The notes beneath the pieces are model-generated. The model made no database searches, was not told the DNA's origin, and worked only from the letters and a program-made list of their open reading frames with translations. A stretch of DNA of 64,000 bases from Diogma glabrata (taxonomy: Eukaryota; Arthropoda; Insecta; Diptera; Cylindrotomidae), in contig OY856186.1 in assembly GCA_963693315.1 (NCBI GenBank), forward strand, positions 89,285,534 to 89,349,533. Direction: 5' to 3'. Below are positions 54,764 to 64,000 of this stretch, one piece after another. The translations under genes were made by a program, and so were the position numbers. The number at the start of each line of letters is the position of its first letter. Position 1 is the first letter of the stretch.

Positions 54764-55179
54764 AACATTTATTGAATCAAAAATATTTAATTTACTTTTC
54801 ATTTGATATTTTTATAATTTATTCAATAAAATTAAAATTATATATCTTAATTGAAAATCCAAAGGGTATTATCAATTTGAGTTTTATCAAATTGTATGTA
54901 TCATTGAACCATAAAGGCACAAAAAGATCAACATATAAAGTTTTTCGATATCATGGACCTCTGAAAAATTATTATAAAATGTTTCAAATTCAATATATGT
55001 TATAATGTTTTTGACTATTTGGTTCAAAAGATTTGTTTTGATTTAATTAATTTTTAATTACCAACAAAGCTGCTTATAAGTTTTGTGCATAATATTATGG
55101 TCGTGCAATTTTTTACTTTTTAAAGTGTTTTATAACATTATAAATATAAGAAAATTTTGAATCAGAATAAGATTTCCAT

Positions 55180-55665
55180 TTCTCAAATTGAACAGAGAAG
55201 TACACATCACTTTGTTACTTCCCCAACATTTATTTGATTCACAAATGTCAAAATGAGAGTAAAATATTTTCATATTAATCCTTTTTGTTTCTTTTAGAAA
55301 ATTAAAGATCAAAATAATAATAAGTTATACGCGAGTATTCTCAATTTGATCCACGTAGATAAAATTAAGAAAAAAAATTATCGATTTTATACCTTTTCTC
55401 TCAAATTGAACTTATGAGATCGAAATGAAACTAACTAATGATCGATTATTCTCGGTTTGATCAACGTTTATAAAATTGAGAAAAAAAAAATCTCAGTTTT
55501 ATTATTTTTCTCTCAAATTGAGCTTATGAGATCGAAATGAAAATAATTAATATTCGATTACTCTCGATTTGATCTTACGTAGATAGAATTGAGAAAAAAA
55601 AATTCTCGATTTTATACTTTTTCTCCCAAATTGAACGTATAAGATCGGAATGATAATAATTTTTT
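55180..55665. repeat. About 112-bp subterminal tandem repeat
   Basis: The block tctcaaattgaacttatgag recurs near 55399, 55511 and (as tctcccaaattgaacg) 55622, with attgagaaaaaaa and a cgatt-tctcg-tttgatc block in each unit. A partial unit lies near 55185. Similar ttgaga motifs continue to the element end. Confidence 0.8.
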
Positions 55666-56473
55666 TTGATATAATACGTCTCGGTGATGATGTAAACAGA
55701 CCATTACAAGTCCATTATTTTTTAGATGGCAGACAATATGTTAAGCCATAATTAGATTAAGCCATTAGATTAAGCCAAATTAAAAATTATAATTAATTTA
55801 TTTTTGAATTATTTATGTGAAATAAAAGAATATTTTTTAAAAATAGTGATTTTTTTATCCCGTTTAAGGTTAATGGAACATCGGTGGATTGGAGTTTTAT
55901 TCCAGTGCCTTATTTTTTCCAAGGTTGCTATTTTACGTGTCGCTAAACGTACCGAAAACCCCCCACGTATATAAGCCACTAAAATTGAGAAAAATCTTTT
56001 CTCAAACTAAATATTATCATCTTCGATTTGAGAAAATATTTTTCTTAAAATGATAATGAATTGATTCAAAATGAAATATATCAGATCAATACCAAAAGTA
56101 ACATACGATCATATCGATCAAAAAAATTCTTAAAATGATCAGAATTTCTTAAAATGAGCTTTTGGTTTCTCAACTTCTTCCGCTCAAATTCTTGAAGAAA
56201 TACAACTCCATCTTAAATTGATACTTTTGGTATTGTTTTGATACAACAAGTTTATAAGCTTTGAGAATAATATCGAGAATAAAATATCAAAATAAGAAAT
56301 TTGTTTATCATAATCAGTAGATTTATATCAACTCAAAAAAATAAACCAGAGTTCAATCTGATGCAGCATTTTATATCAATTTGAGAACTCATATTCTCGT
56401 CCATATATTGATATACAAAAATCATCAATTTGATGATTTTTTTATCAAATTTAACCCTTTTTTTCTCTCTGTG

Positions 56474-56475
56474 TA
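56474..56475. repeat. TA target duplication of the 4.8-kb element, right
   Basis: See 51646-51647. Confidence 0.65.
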
Positions 56476-56570
56476 ACATTGGATCATCAATCAGTTTTAA
56501 TGCACGTCTGTAAACTGTTAATCTTATGAATTTTAGATGCGTATAAAACTATAACCTATATCCAAACAAG
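56476..56570 (-). pseudogene. LINE G: reverse transcriptase tail, 5' part
   Basis: The minus strand reads RLTVYRRALKLIDDPML up to the insertion point, the conserved QRRALRLIxD block of jockey-like LINEs. Upstream only a few residues can be matched before the similarity fades. Confidence 0.65.
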
Positions 56571-56996
56571 ATGATGGGTTAAAAAATAGTAAAGTTGTTT
56601 TCGTTTGTTTTACTGGGCTACGATGTAAAACCTTTGAGGAAATCCTTTTTTTAGCGAGTCAAGTAGGGTATCATATGAAAGGTCTCCCCTTAAGTATCCC
56701 TTAAAATAATATTTTGGAATTTTGCACCCCACCATTTTTTGTATAGTTTTGAATAATGGCGTTTTATTTATGTTTTCTTTACACGCTTAGCTCTAAATCT
56801 AATTAATCGAAAATCTTTAAGGGGTTTGGAATAGAATGGAATGGAATAGAAAAATTGGTACGTTTTTATTGAAAAATATTGGCAATTTTCAAATACTCAA
56901 ATATATTTATCAAGGGGTGGAAATGACAAGAGGTAAAAAAACCATTACGGATCCTGTCAAATGGGATATCAATTGAAAGAACAGCCAATTTAAGAT
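56571..56996. other. Repeat fragment of the gtatcatatgaaaggtc type
   Basis: Phrases such as gggtatcatatgaaaggtc and aatgggatatcaattgaaag are of the same style as the internal repeats of the 1.66-kb element at 18631-20294 (catatgacacccc). I take it as a distant fragment of such an element. No gene is present. Confidence 0.35.
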
Positions 56997-57835
56997 ATAT
57001 GTGTTATTATGGTTTTCCAGATTATTCACTGTTTGTGTGCTTTTGTCACTTTTGAATTAAAATGCAATATTTAAAAATATACTTTTTACTGTTTATTTTT
57101 AATTTTTTATTTTATCAATAATAATATAAACTTCCTTATGGTAACCATTTGAATTTGATTTTTATTTTATTGAATATTGATTTCGACTTACGTCATCCTT
57201 ATTTCTTAAATTATTATTACAATTTTTGCTTAAACTATTACTTATATACTATTTCAACTGCTATTTTTTATTTTTTATGTCATATATTTTGTTAGTTCTA
57301 GTGTTGATTTTATCATTTAAAATGTTGCTATTGTTTTTATGTTTATATATTCCTATTTCTTCCAATCTATCTAGATGTTGTTAATAAATGTTAATAAATT
57401 TGTGTTTATATTGGTGTATTTGGGCATATATGGATTTGGGACGCTCCTATTAATTTCACTGGTGTGTTCAATAAATCTTTTTGTGAAGGACCACCCCGTT
57501 TGGCCTATATAAAACTTACTGCAGTCATCACAGGTTATTTTATAAACACCTGTGTCTAAGGTTTGGGTTTTTTTAGATTGCATGTAATTTTTTATTTTAT
57601 TTTTGTTTTTGTAAGCTGCAATATATCCATATTTTTTTTTTAAGTTTTTGGCATTATTTTGAATGTTGTTTTATTATATGTTACGCCTATGTATTTTTTG
57701 CCTGCTAAGTTTTCATTCCTTGCAAATGATTCTTGCTTTTATGTTTTCTATTTAATGTGTCAATTATTTCGTTTTTATATCCGTTTTTACTGGCTATGTA
57801 TTTTATGTTGTTTAATTCGTCTTGATAATTTTCTT
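56997..57835 (-). mobile_element. PLE2 copy 3, 5'-truncated
   Basis: The minus-strand frame 57583-57371 encodes the GIY-YIG nuclease (LDTGVYKITCDDCSKF, YIGQTGWSFTKRFIEHT). The linker (ENYQDELNNIKY-like, with frameshifts) extends back to about 57835. The 3' end matches copy 1 up to atatgtgttattatgg at 56997. A short internal deletion is seen after the SEIN block compared with copy 1. No polymerase remains and no duplication was recognised. Confidence 0.85.
57172..57205 (-). ncRNA. Decayed hammerhead-ribozyme-like motif of PLE2 copy 3
   Basis: Stem II GAC-GUAA-GUC and GAAA persist, but the CUGA core has become AUAA and the stem III palindrome is altered (AUCAAU), so this copy should be inactive. 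Confidence 0.45.
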
Positions 57836-59433
57836 AGTCTTTCAGTCTTAGTTCTAAATATATTTAAAAATAAAAATTAGTCTTCCAGTAAATTCAGTCG
57901 GATGCGAGAAGAATTTCTCGGTAATACTGCGAATAAAAACTAGGCTACGAAACACAATGTGTTAACAAAGATTTTCTAACTAATTCACATTGAAAATGGA
58001 GGTAGTGTAAAATAAAATAAATAAGCTACAAGTGAGGGAAGAATTTATCAAAAAAAGTTATCGAAAATAAAAATAAATCAAATATATCCATGAGCAAAAC
58101 TATTTAATTATTGTTTATTGAATATAAATTAAAGGAAATAAATGAAATTAGAACATTTTTATTGTTATAATCAGCTGCATTCCGGGATCAGTTCCACCCT
58201 AAAATAATTTTTTAACTACTCAATGCATTTTTATACCTGATTTCATAGCCAACAACAATTTTATTTGTGAGCATTATACAAACACAGGATAGATATAACA
58301 AACATTAAATGGAATTCGTATTCTAACAAGTAGTATAGGTGAAATAAAAAATGCGTGTTATTACATAAAAATTTTATAGTGTTTCGTCTAAGAACAGAGT
58401 GGTCCAAAAGATTTCATTTTTAAAATAATTTTAACAATGTTTAAATATTATGAAATACAATTTTTAAAGATTGCGCTGACGCTGATACTGAAGATCAAAC
58501 ATCTTTTCAATTTTTTTTTTTCACAATATGAAAGTGCCAAAATATACCAAAATTTAAAGAAAGAGTGGATTTTGTTCAACTGAATGAATTAGTTTTTAAA
58601 AATGTGTATTTTAGGTCAAAAGTTTAGTTTTACAACTAAAATATGCATCTTTTTAAAAACTAATAAAATTATAACTATTTCTTTAAATTTTGGCATGTTT
58701 TAGGGTAATTTTGGAACTTCCATATTGCGAAACAATTTTAGAATATGATTGAACTACTGCATCACCGCCATATTTATATATTAAATTTTTGAATATTTTT
58801 AACAATTTATGCAAAAAAATTGCTATCTAGTTTTGTCGATAAAAAATTGTTTTCCCTTTCTAAAGCACAAAAAATAGTTGATAACAGCCATTGTCCGTTC
58901 GTTTGCGATTTGATTTAATTCTAATCTTGAATTGCAGAAATCTTTCTGACCAGTAAACTCTTTAAAATGCTTCTATGAAAACGTTTTTTTTATATCATTT
59001 AGAACACTCGTTTGTATTAAGGAATAATTCGATCAAGCATTAAGTCGATCTATAATGTTCGGTTTCACCGTCGGCTCCCTAGATCACGAATTCCATCTTT
59101 ATAGAAGTGTCGTATAATTTATTTGGATAGTGAGTTGGTATTGGTGTTGATCGTACTTAAATTAAGCAGAATTTAATTCGCTATTTATTGATTGTTGACT
59201 GTTAAAAAGGAAATATGTAATTTTACAGAGAGAAGCTGCATCAAGATTACTATTTATGAAAAAGTGTCTAATGGTGACAGATATATTCCCAACAAACACA
59301 ACGTCGCCATGGATTTGACAAGGTGTGTTAACATGTATTTCCGTCACTATACGATCATTGTGCTGCCACTCGTACCGTCACTAACTTTATGCATTTACCA
59401 CCAAATGCTGGTACGCCGTGCAGCCACACTAAG
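57836..59433. other. Stretch with no recognised gene; contains a diverged foldback
   Basis: 58519-58735 is an old inverted repeat: ccaaaatttaaagaaa and attagtttttaaaaa each face their complements. The overlapping frames at 59162-59440 on both strands have no family motif. Nothing else stands out. Confidence 0.45.
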
Positions 59434-59441
59434 CTCATGAT

Positions 59442-60476
59442 TAGAGCATTCAAATCCGAAAATTCGAGTATTCGAATATCCGATTCATTTAAGTATATTT
59501 TAAGTATTCGTTATTCGAATATATATACGCGAATATTCGGATATTTTTTATCTCCCAAAATATAATGGTTTGCCATCACATCATTCATTTTCAAACTTCG
59601 AAACTAAGAAATTTCAATATTTTAAGAGAAAATTTTATTACAAAAAGTGCTTGACTTAGCGAAAAAAATTCAACACTTATGACAGCCGAAGGCATATGCA
59701 AATTCTTATTTACTTCTCTAACGGAACTGAACAGTGATTAAAGTAAAATCTTACTCAACGAAATTAGGAAACGAATGGATCAGAAAAGAAACAAAACAAC
59801 CTTAATAACCTTATTTCTATATCTTGACACTGAAGTTATGCTACAATCGAACGAATATTTCGATTACGCAAAGAACACTGCTGTGGCGAAAACTTTCTCG
59901 TCTCCTCAGCCTTCAAAGATGTACCAGATCATAACGATAAAAACAGTGATAACCAGTTGCAGGTATCTTGTAATATAAATGACGCACTTGCAGTCAACAA
60001 TCAAAGTAAAAATATATTGCATTGCAACAAAAGTTGCAACTAGCGATTAGCTCAATTACCGATTCCACGACACGAGATACAGTAACAGTGGTAATGAAAA
60101 TCGCAGTTAATAGTTTGAAAAAACATTTTGTTATTTAAATTCGTTCAAAAAAGAACTGATAAATTAGACAATTTAAATACTGCTCTATTGACTATCAGCC
60201 CCACTTCAACAAAAACTGAAAGGGGTTACTCTACGGCGGGATATCTGAAATAAGAAGTAGCCTAAAATTTAAACATCTAAATGCACTTTTCTTTTTAAAT
60301 GCATATTTCAAGAAAATAAATAAAATAAAATGCATAATATGTTAAACCTGTTTGATTTTATTCATAGGTCTTAGTACTTCTTTTAATATTCGAATACTAA
60401 CCGAATATTCGGATATTTAAAGAAAAAGTTATTCGATATTCGGATAACTCAAACTGTCGAATAACTGAATGCTCTA
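59442..60476 (+). mobile_element. hAT element with tagagcattca ends
   Basis: Terminal inverted repeats tagagcattca / tgaatgctcta are flanked by an exact 8-bp duplication, ctcatgat (59434-59441 and 60477-60484). Subterminal zones contain many attcgaatat / cgaatattcgga motifs. The interior holds a transposase relic on the plus strand. At 1,035 bp it is an internally deleted copy of a hAT family different from that at 53557. Confidence 0.92.
60190..60320 (+). pseudogene. hAT transposase C-terminal fragment
   Basis: The plus strand encodes LLTISPTSTKTERGYSTAGYL and, after a frame change, EIRSSLKFKHLNALFFLNAYF. This is the hATC dimerisation signature (P-T-S-x-x-x-E-R-x-F-S-x-A-G). The frame 59775-59978 upstream within the element is not recognised but may be a remnant of the same protein. 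Confidence 0.8.
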
Positions 60477-60484
60477 CTCATGAT

Positions 60485-60960
60485 GCTGCCTGCAGTGAGA
60501 GAAAATTTGCAAGATTGTAGCGCACACTATTACTTCAAAATGCTGTCATTTTGAATGCAGTGATTTAAATTAAAAATATTAAATCAGAGCCATGTTTCTT
60601 TTTGTTTTCTCTCGTAGTGACAGAAAGCTCGATCCAAACATATTTGTTTATTCATAATCTGCAGAATTTATATATATGTACTACTATTGGTAAGCGCTCG
60701 TTATGCATTTCGCATGATACCACAATGACCATAACATAAAGCGCATATTTTGACAACCACATGCAGATGCACTTGGACGTCCAAATGAGAACATGAAATG
60801 ACGAGCGTGACCAAATTATCCTAACATTGTGCCACCACAGTGTTTAGTAAATTAAATAAAGAACTTATATGTTATATCCAATTTGAAATATTAAAACTTG
60901 CTTGATCTAATTTCATTACGAAATACTTTACCATGAAAAAAGATATAATGATGTCCGAAT
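60485..60960. other. Stretch with no recognised feature
   Basis: Neither coding nor repeat structure was recognised. Confidence 0.4.
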
Positions 60961-61210
60961 AGTATATTACATATCTAGCGCTGTAAAATGCATTTTACAT
61001 GCAAAGAAAATATTGCACACCAGACGCGTAGCGGCGAGTGCAGTACCTTCACGAGCATGGAAAATGGTTTGCAGCTCGAGGTTTGTTATACACTTTTTTC
61101 TACTCCTATCACAGTAAATTATCAACTACATCACACTATCCATGATATGTAAATTGATTATTACAAAAAGTGAAACGTAATGAGAAAAAAAGTGTTACGT
61201 AATGTATCTT

Positions 61211-61249
<39 letters not shown>

Positions 61250-61890
61250 CCTAACACTTTTAGTAAACAGAAAAATTTGATTTTTAAAAATTAAATATTT
61301 CAATTCATTTTGACACAGGATAATGCAAAACCTACTAGAATTTGTAAACTATTTGCATTTAATTTATAATTAGTAGTTCATTTTTTCAAGTAATTATACG
61401 CGTTTGGACATTAAAACAAAGTCGTAGAAAAAGTATATAACATCGAGCTGCAAACCATTTTCCATGCTCGTGAAGGTACTGCACTCGTCGCTACGCGTCT
61501 CGTGCGCAATACTTTCCCTCGCATGTAAAATGCTATTTTCAGCGCTAGGTATGTAATATACTATTTCTACAATTCTTTTTTAATGCCCAAACGCGTATAA
61601 TTACTTAAAAATATGAACTACTAATTTTAAATTAAATGCAAATAGTTTACAAATTGTGGTAGGCTTTGCATTATTCTGTGTCAAAATAAATTGAAATATT
61701 TAATTTTTAAAAATCAAATTTTTCTTTAATTAAAAAATTTTCTTTTAATTAAAAGTGTTAGGTAATATATAAATGAAAATACATTATGTAACACTTTTTT
61801 TCTCATTACGTTACACTTTTTGTATTAATCAATTTACATGCCATGGATAGTGTGATGTAATTGATAATTAACTGTGATAGGAGTAGAAAA
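60961..61890. mobile_element. Interlocked inverted repeats in A-B-A'-B' order
   Basis: Segment A (60961-61097) returns inverted at 61425-61565. Segment B (61098-61425) returns inverted at 61570-61890. A contains tagcgctg, gacgcgtagcg and gcatggaaaatggtttgcag. B contains ctactcctatcacag, gtgaaacgtaatgag and ataattagtagttca. Arms are roughly 85-90% alike. Neither pair is nested in the other, which is not the layout of a simple MITE or foldback. Confidence 0.85.
61213..61248. repeat. TA microsatellite
   Basis: About 17 uninterrupted at units within segment B. The inverted copy of B has only a short version, so the run expanded after duplication. Confidence 0.9.
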
Positions 61891-64000
61891 ACAAATATTA
61901 GTTGTTTTGTTGCTATAGTTTATTATTGCAGCAAGTTCTATTAAAACTTCTAGAAGTTCTAGTAATTCCATAAAAATAAATTATGATGATAATTGTATTT
62001 AAATTTGTAGGTTTGCATTAAAATTAATTTGCTTAAATTAAAAACATTTGCTTTGCAATTCAATATGTAGCGTATTGGCATAGTTGGGTGCTTTGTAGAA
62101 CAAAGTACCATATTAGTGAGATGGAATTTAACTATTTGGGCACAAGTCTGCTTCTGCCTCGATCTGCGGCTGCTCTAGCCAGAGGTTTTTTCTTCGTCGT
62201 GGATCATAATATGTGCCATGCCAATACTACGATGGTGGTGAGCAGACAAAATAAAAATAAAATTGTTTTCACAAAATAAAAAAAATCTACAAAAAAATTT
62301 ATATGTGAGGAAGTTACGACTTTAACTTACGAGCAACAACTGGAACAGCAACTGAATTACACCCACACACGACCCTGTTCACGACATTATCGACCTTGAT
62401 CTTTACTTCACCGTTTCCATGTCTCAGACACCCCGATCACCCTGCATAACCTCCAAACGCGCGTTACTAGCCACTCATTATTGACCAGTTAGTAATTACC
62501 AAGATGAAATAATAATCACAATTAATAATAACAAAACCCCCTAAATCAAGATAGCAATTGCAATGTTAACACAAGAATGTCAGTTAAAAAGTAAATAAAC
62601 TGCCAAAGTATATAAGCTTCAACTCAAAAGTAAATAAAATGTAAAAGTATATAAAAATCGATTTAACTGCATATAAATTTCAATTCTAACAAATTAAACC
62701 ATGTAATGTTAAAAAAATATTACTTATCTTTAGTATAGCTTAACAAAAAAATTGACGTCCTCCAGATACTGTTTTGAATGTATTTTGATGTTTATTTCCT
62801 TTGTATTATTTTTCTGTTATTTCCATAAAAAAATTTAATTCCATTAATCCGCAATAATTGAGCTATGACGTGATGTAATTGTTTGCCATAATACTTGCAA
62901 TCATTAATTGACGTTCCGTGACGTAATATAGTTTTGTGACGTAATATAGTTTTGTAACGATAATATCCACAACGAATTTATTTAATGTGCTGATAAGCCA
63001 ATATAATAATAATAACTTTCTAATAATTCAATTGAATAGTTTGTAAAAATAGTTTGCATACTGCCACTGCACCATACCACAAATATAGCACACAATTAAC
63101 GATTTTGTTTTAGCAAATTATTAAAGTAGAACTGCACTCAAACATGGTGGAACATATCAAATTGAAGCCATAGTAATAAACAGTAGCTTGTTGTAATTTA
63201 AATAACGATTTATTTAGTCTTATCACCAAATACTTAAAAATTCTTTTTACAATAATTTCCTTTTAATGTTGTTAATAATAAATTTAAGAACTTCAATAAC
63301 TTAATCAATTTACAATGAAATTACAACATTTACTTAATCATTTTCCACATTTTTTCTATAAATTTAATTCATGTTCAATTTAATGGTGCAAAAGGCTTAA
63401 ACCGTTCTCTACCACGGTCAACAATCGAATCTCTCCGATGTTTTTTCGAGACGACGAGCAAATCCCCTCTTCTTTTTACAAAAAACTCCAGCCCGCTAAA
63501 AACCAGATCATTCCCCACTCAGAGTTTTCAATATTCCATTATTTCTCCTCAATCAAATTGTTCGTTATAACAAATACGATATTACTCATAATAACTCAAA
63601 TTTGGATTTACAGGATTTATAATGAATGAAATTAAACCGTTGTTAAAATAATTAACATTGAGTCTATAAACCAGCTGATAATAAATTTAAATGTATGATA
63701 CACCAGTATATAAATTTGCGTTGGTTGAACAAAATCAATTTTGTTTGTTACATGTAAGGTATAATATAGTTAGAACAATTAGGATAAGCGATTTCGTTAC
63801 AAATAATAACTCGCTTTGCATAACTATATATAAAAAGTCAAAGGAAAAAATATACTTTTTAAAAACTAAATGTTTGAAAAGTTACAACTAAAAGAAATCG
63901 TCTAAAACTATACATTTATCACTATTGTGTATACATTGTCAATGTAATATTTTTATAAAGTTTTACTTAGTACCTTTCAAATAAAAGAAACATTATTAAA
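61891..64000. other. AT-rich stretch with no recognised gene
   Basis: A plus-strand frame at 62088-62279 and a GC-richer block at 62300-62480 show no family I recognise. The frames at 63438-63629 and 63691-63891 are short and without motifs. A TGACG cluster is listed separately. Confidence 0.4.
62876..62960 (+). promoter_or_regulatory. Cluster of TGACG (CRE-like) motifs
   Basis: tgacgtga, tgacgttc and two tgacgtaa motifs occur within about 70 bases, the last two inside an 18-bp direct repeat (gtgacgtaatatagtttt). This resembles binding sites for CREB/ATF-type bZIP proteins, but no gene is nearby and function is unproven. Confidence 0.3.

Larger units (their letters stand above)
51648..56473. 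mobile_element. 4.8-kb element with CACAGAGAGAAAAAAA ends and TA duplication
   Basis: Terminal inverted repeats of 16 bases (cacagagagaaaaaaa and its complement ending ctctctgtg) bound the element, and it is inserted into LINE G at a TA. Subterminal zones at both ends are full of diverged ttgagaa / ttctcaa repeats. No transposase frame is visible. A MITE (52979-53513) and a hAT (53557-54490) are nested within it. TA duplication is characteristic of Tc1/mariner-type and a few other superfamilies, but the length and repeat-rich interior are not usual for a mariner MITE. Classification is open. Confidence 0.65.

Noticed and set aside
1..64000. tRNA, rRNA and CRISPR arrays
   Set aside because: No cloverleaf sequence with A and B boxes, no rRNA core and no spacer-repeat array was recognised. 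The direct repeats found are satellites or element parts. A tRNAscan-SE run would settle the tRNA question.

Overview
The window looks like intergenic, repeat-dominated nuclear DNA from an insect. A dipteran is the most likely source. The base composition is strongly AT-rich, there is no operon-like gene packing, and the only host-gene sequence I can recognise is two decayed fragments: an LKB1/STK11-like kinase whose intron is retained and whose residues resemble the fly gene, and a DNAJB11/ERdj3-like co-chaperone. I see no intact host gene, rRNA, tRNA or CRISPR array. Almost every long reading frame belongs to a transposable element.

Layout, left part. Positions 1-1195 hold the 5' end of a LINE on the minus strand (LINE A, running off the window). 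Positions 3423-12767 are a second minus-strand LINE (LINE B). It is split by a 6.3-kb Penelope-like element (PLE1) present as a head-to-head inverted dimer and flanked by a 14-bp target-site duplication. A decayed plus-strand LINE (LINE C) follows at about 13500-16891. Tandem repeats and a 1.66-kb element with 'gggttccgt/acggaaccct' ends fill 17.4-20.3 kb.

Middle part. Positions 21019-27736 are bracketed by hAT-like termini and a near-perfect 8-bp duplication. Inside lie a second Penelope family (PLE2 copy 1), tandem duplications, two LKB1-like exon pairs and a 0.9-kb foldback. Then come a BEL/Pao integrase fragment (28.5-29.5 kb), LINE leader-like repeats (30.5-31.2 kb), two MITE-like inverted repeats, a splice-donor-like minisatellite, a Helitron fragment, two satellite arrays and three minus-strand LINE fragments (34.9-37.6 kb). 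One of those fragments sits inside another with its own duplication.

Right part. A nearly complete Ty3/gypsy retrotransposon of mag-like type occupies 41414-46414, with 264-bp LTRs differing at 3 sites and a 5-bp duplication. It carries a frameshift in reverse transcriptase and an Asp-to-Asn change at the protease active site. PLE2 copy 2 and the DNAJB11-like relic follow. A 4.8-kb element without a transposase (51648-56473) is inserted at a TA inside another LINE and itself contains a MITE and a hAT. PLE2 copy 3, a second hAT with an exact 8-bp duplication, and an unusual interlocked set of inverted repeats (60961-61890) close the window.

The nesting gives relative ages: LINE B is older than PLE1, LINE E is older than LINE F, and LINE G is older than the 4.8-kb element, which is older than its internal hAT. 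The points most worth following are the PLE1 inverted dimer with a single duplication, hammerhead-ribozyme-like motifs in both PLE families, the two captured or duplicated host-gene relics, and the unclassified 4.8-kb TA-inserted element.
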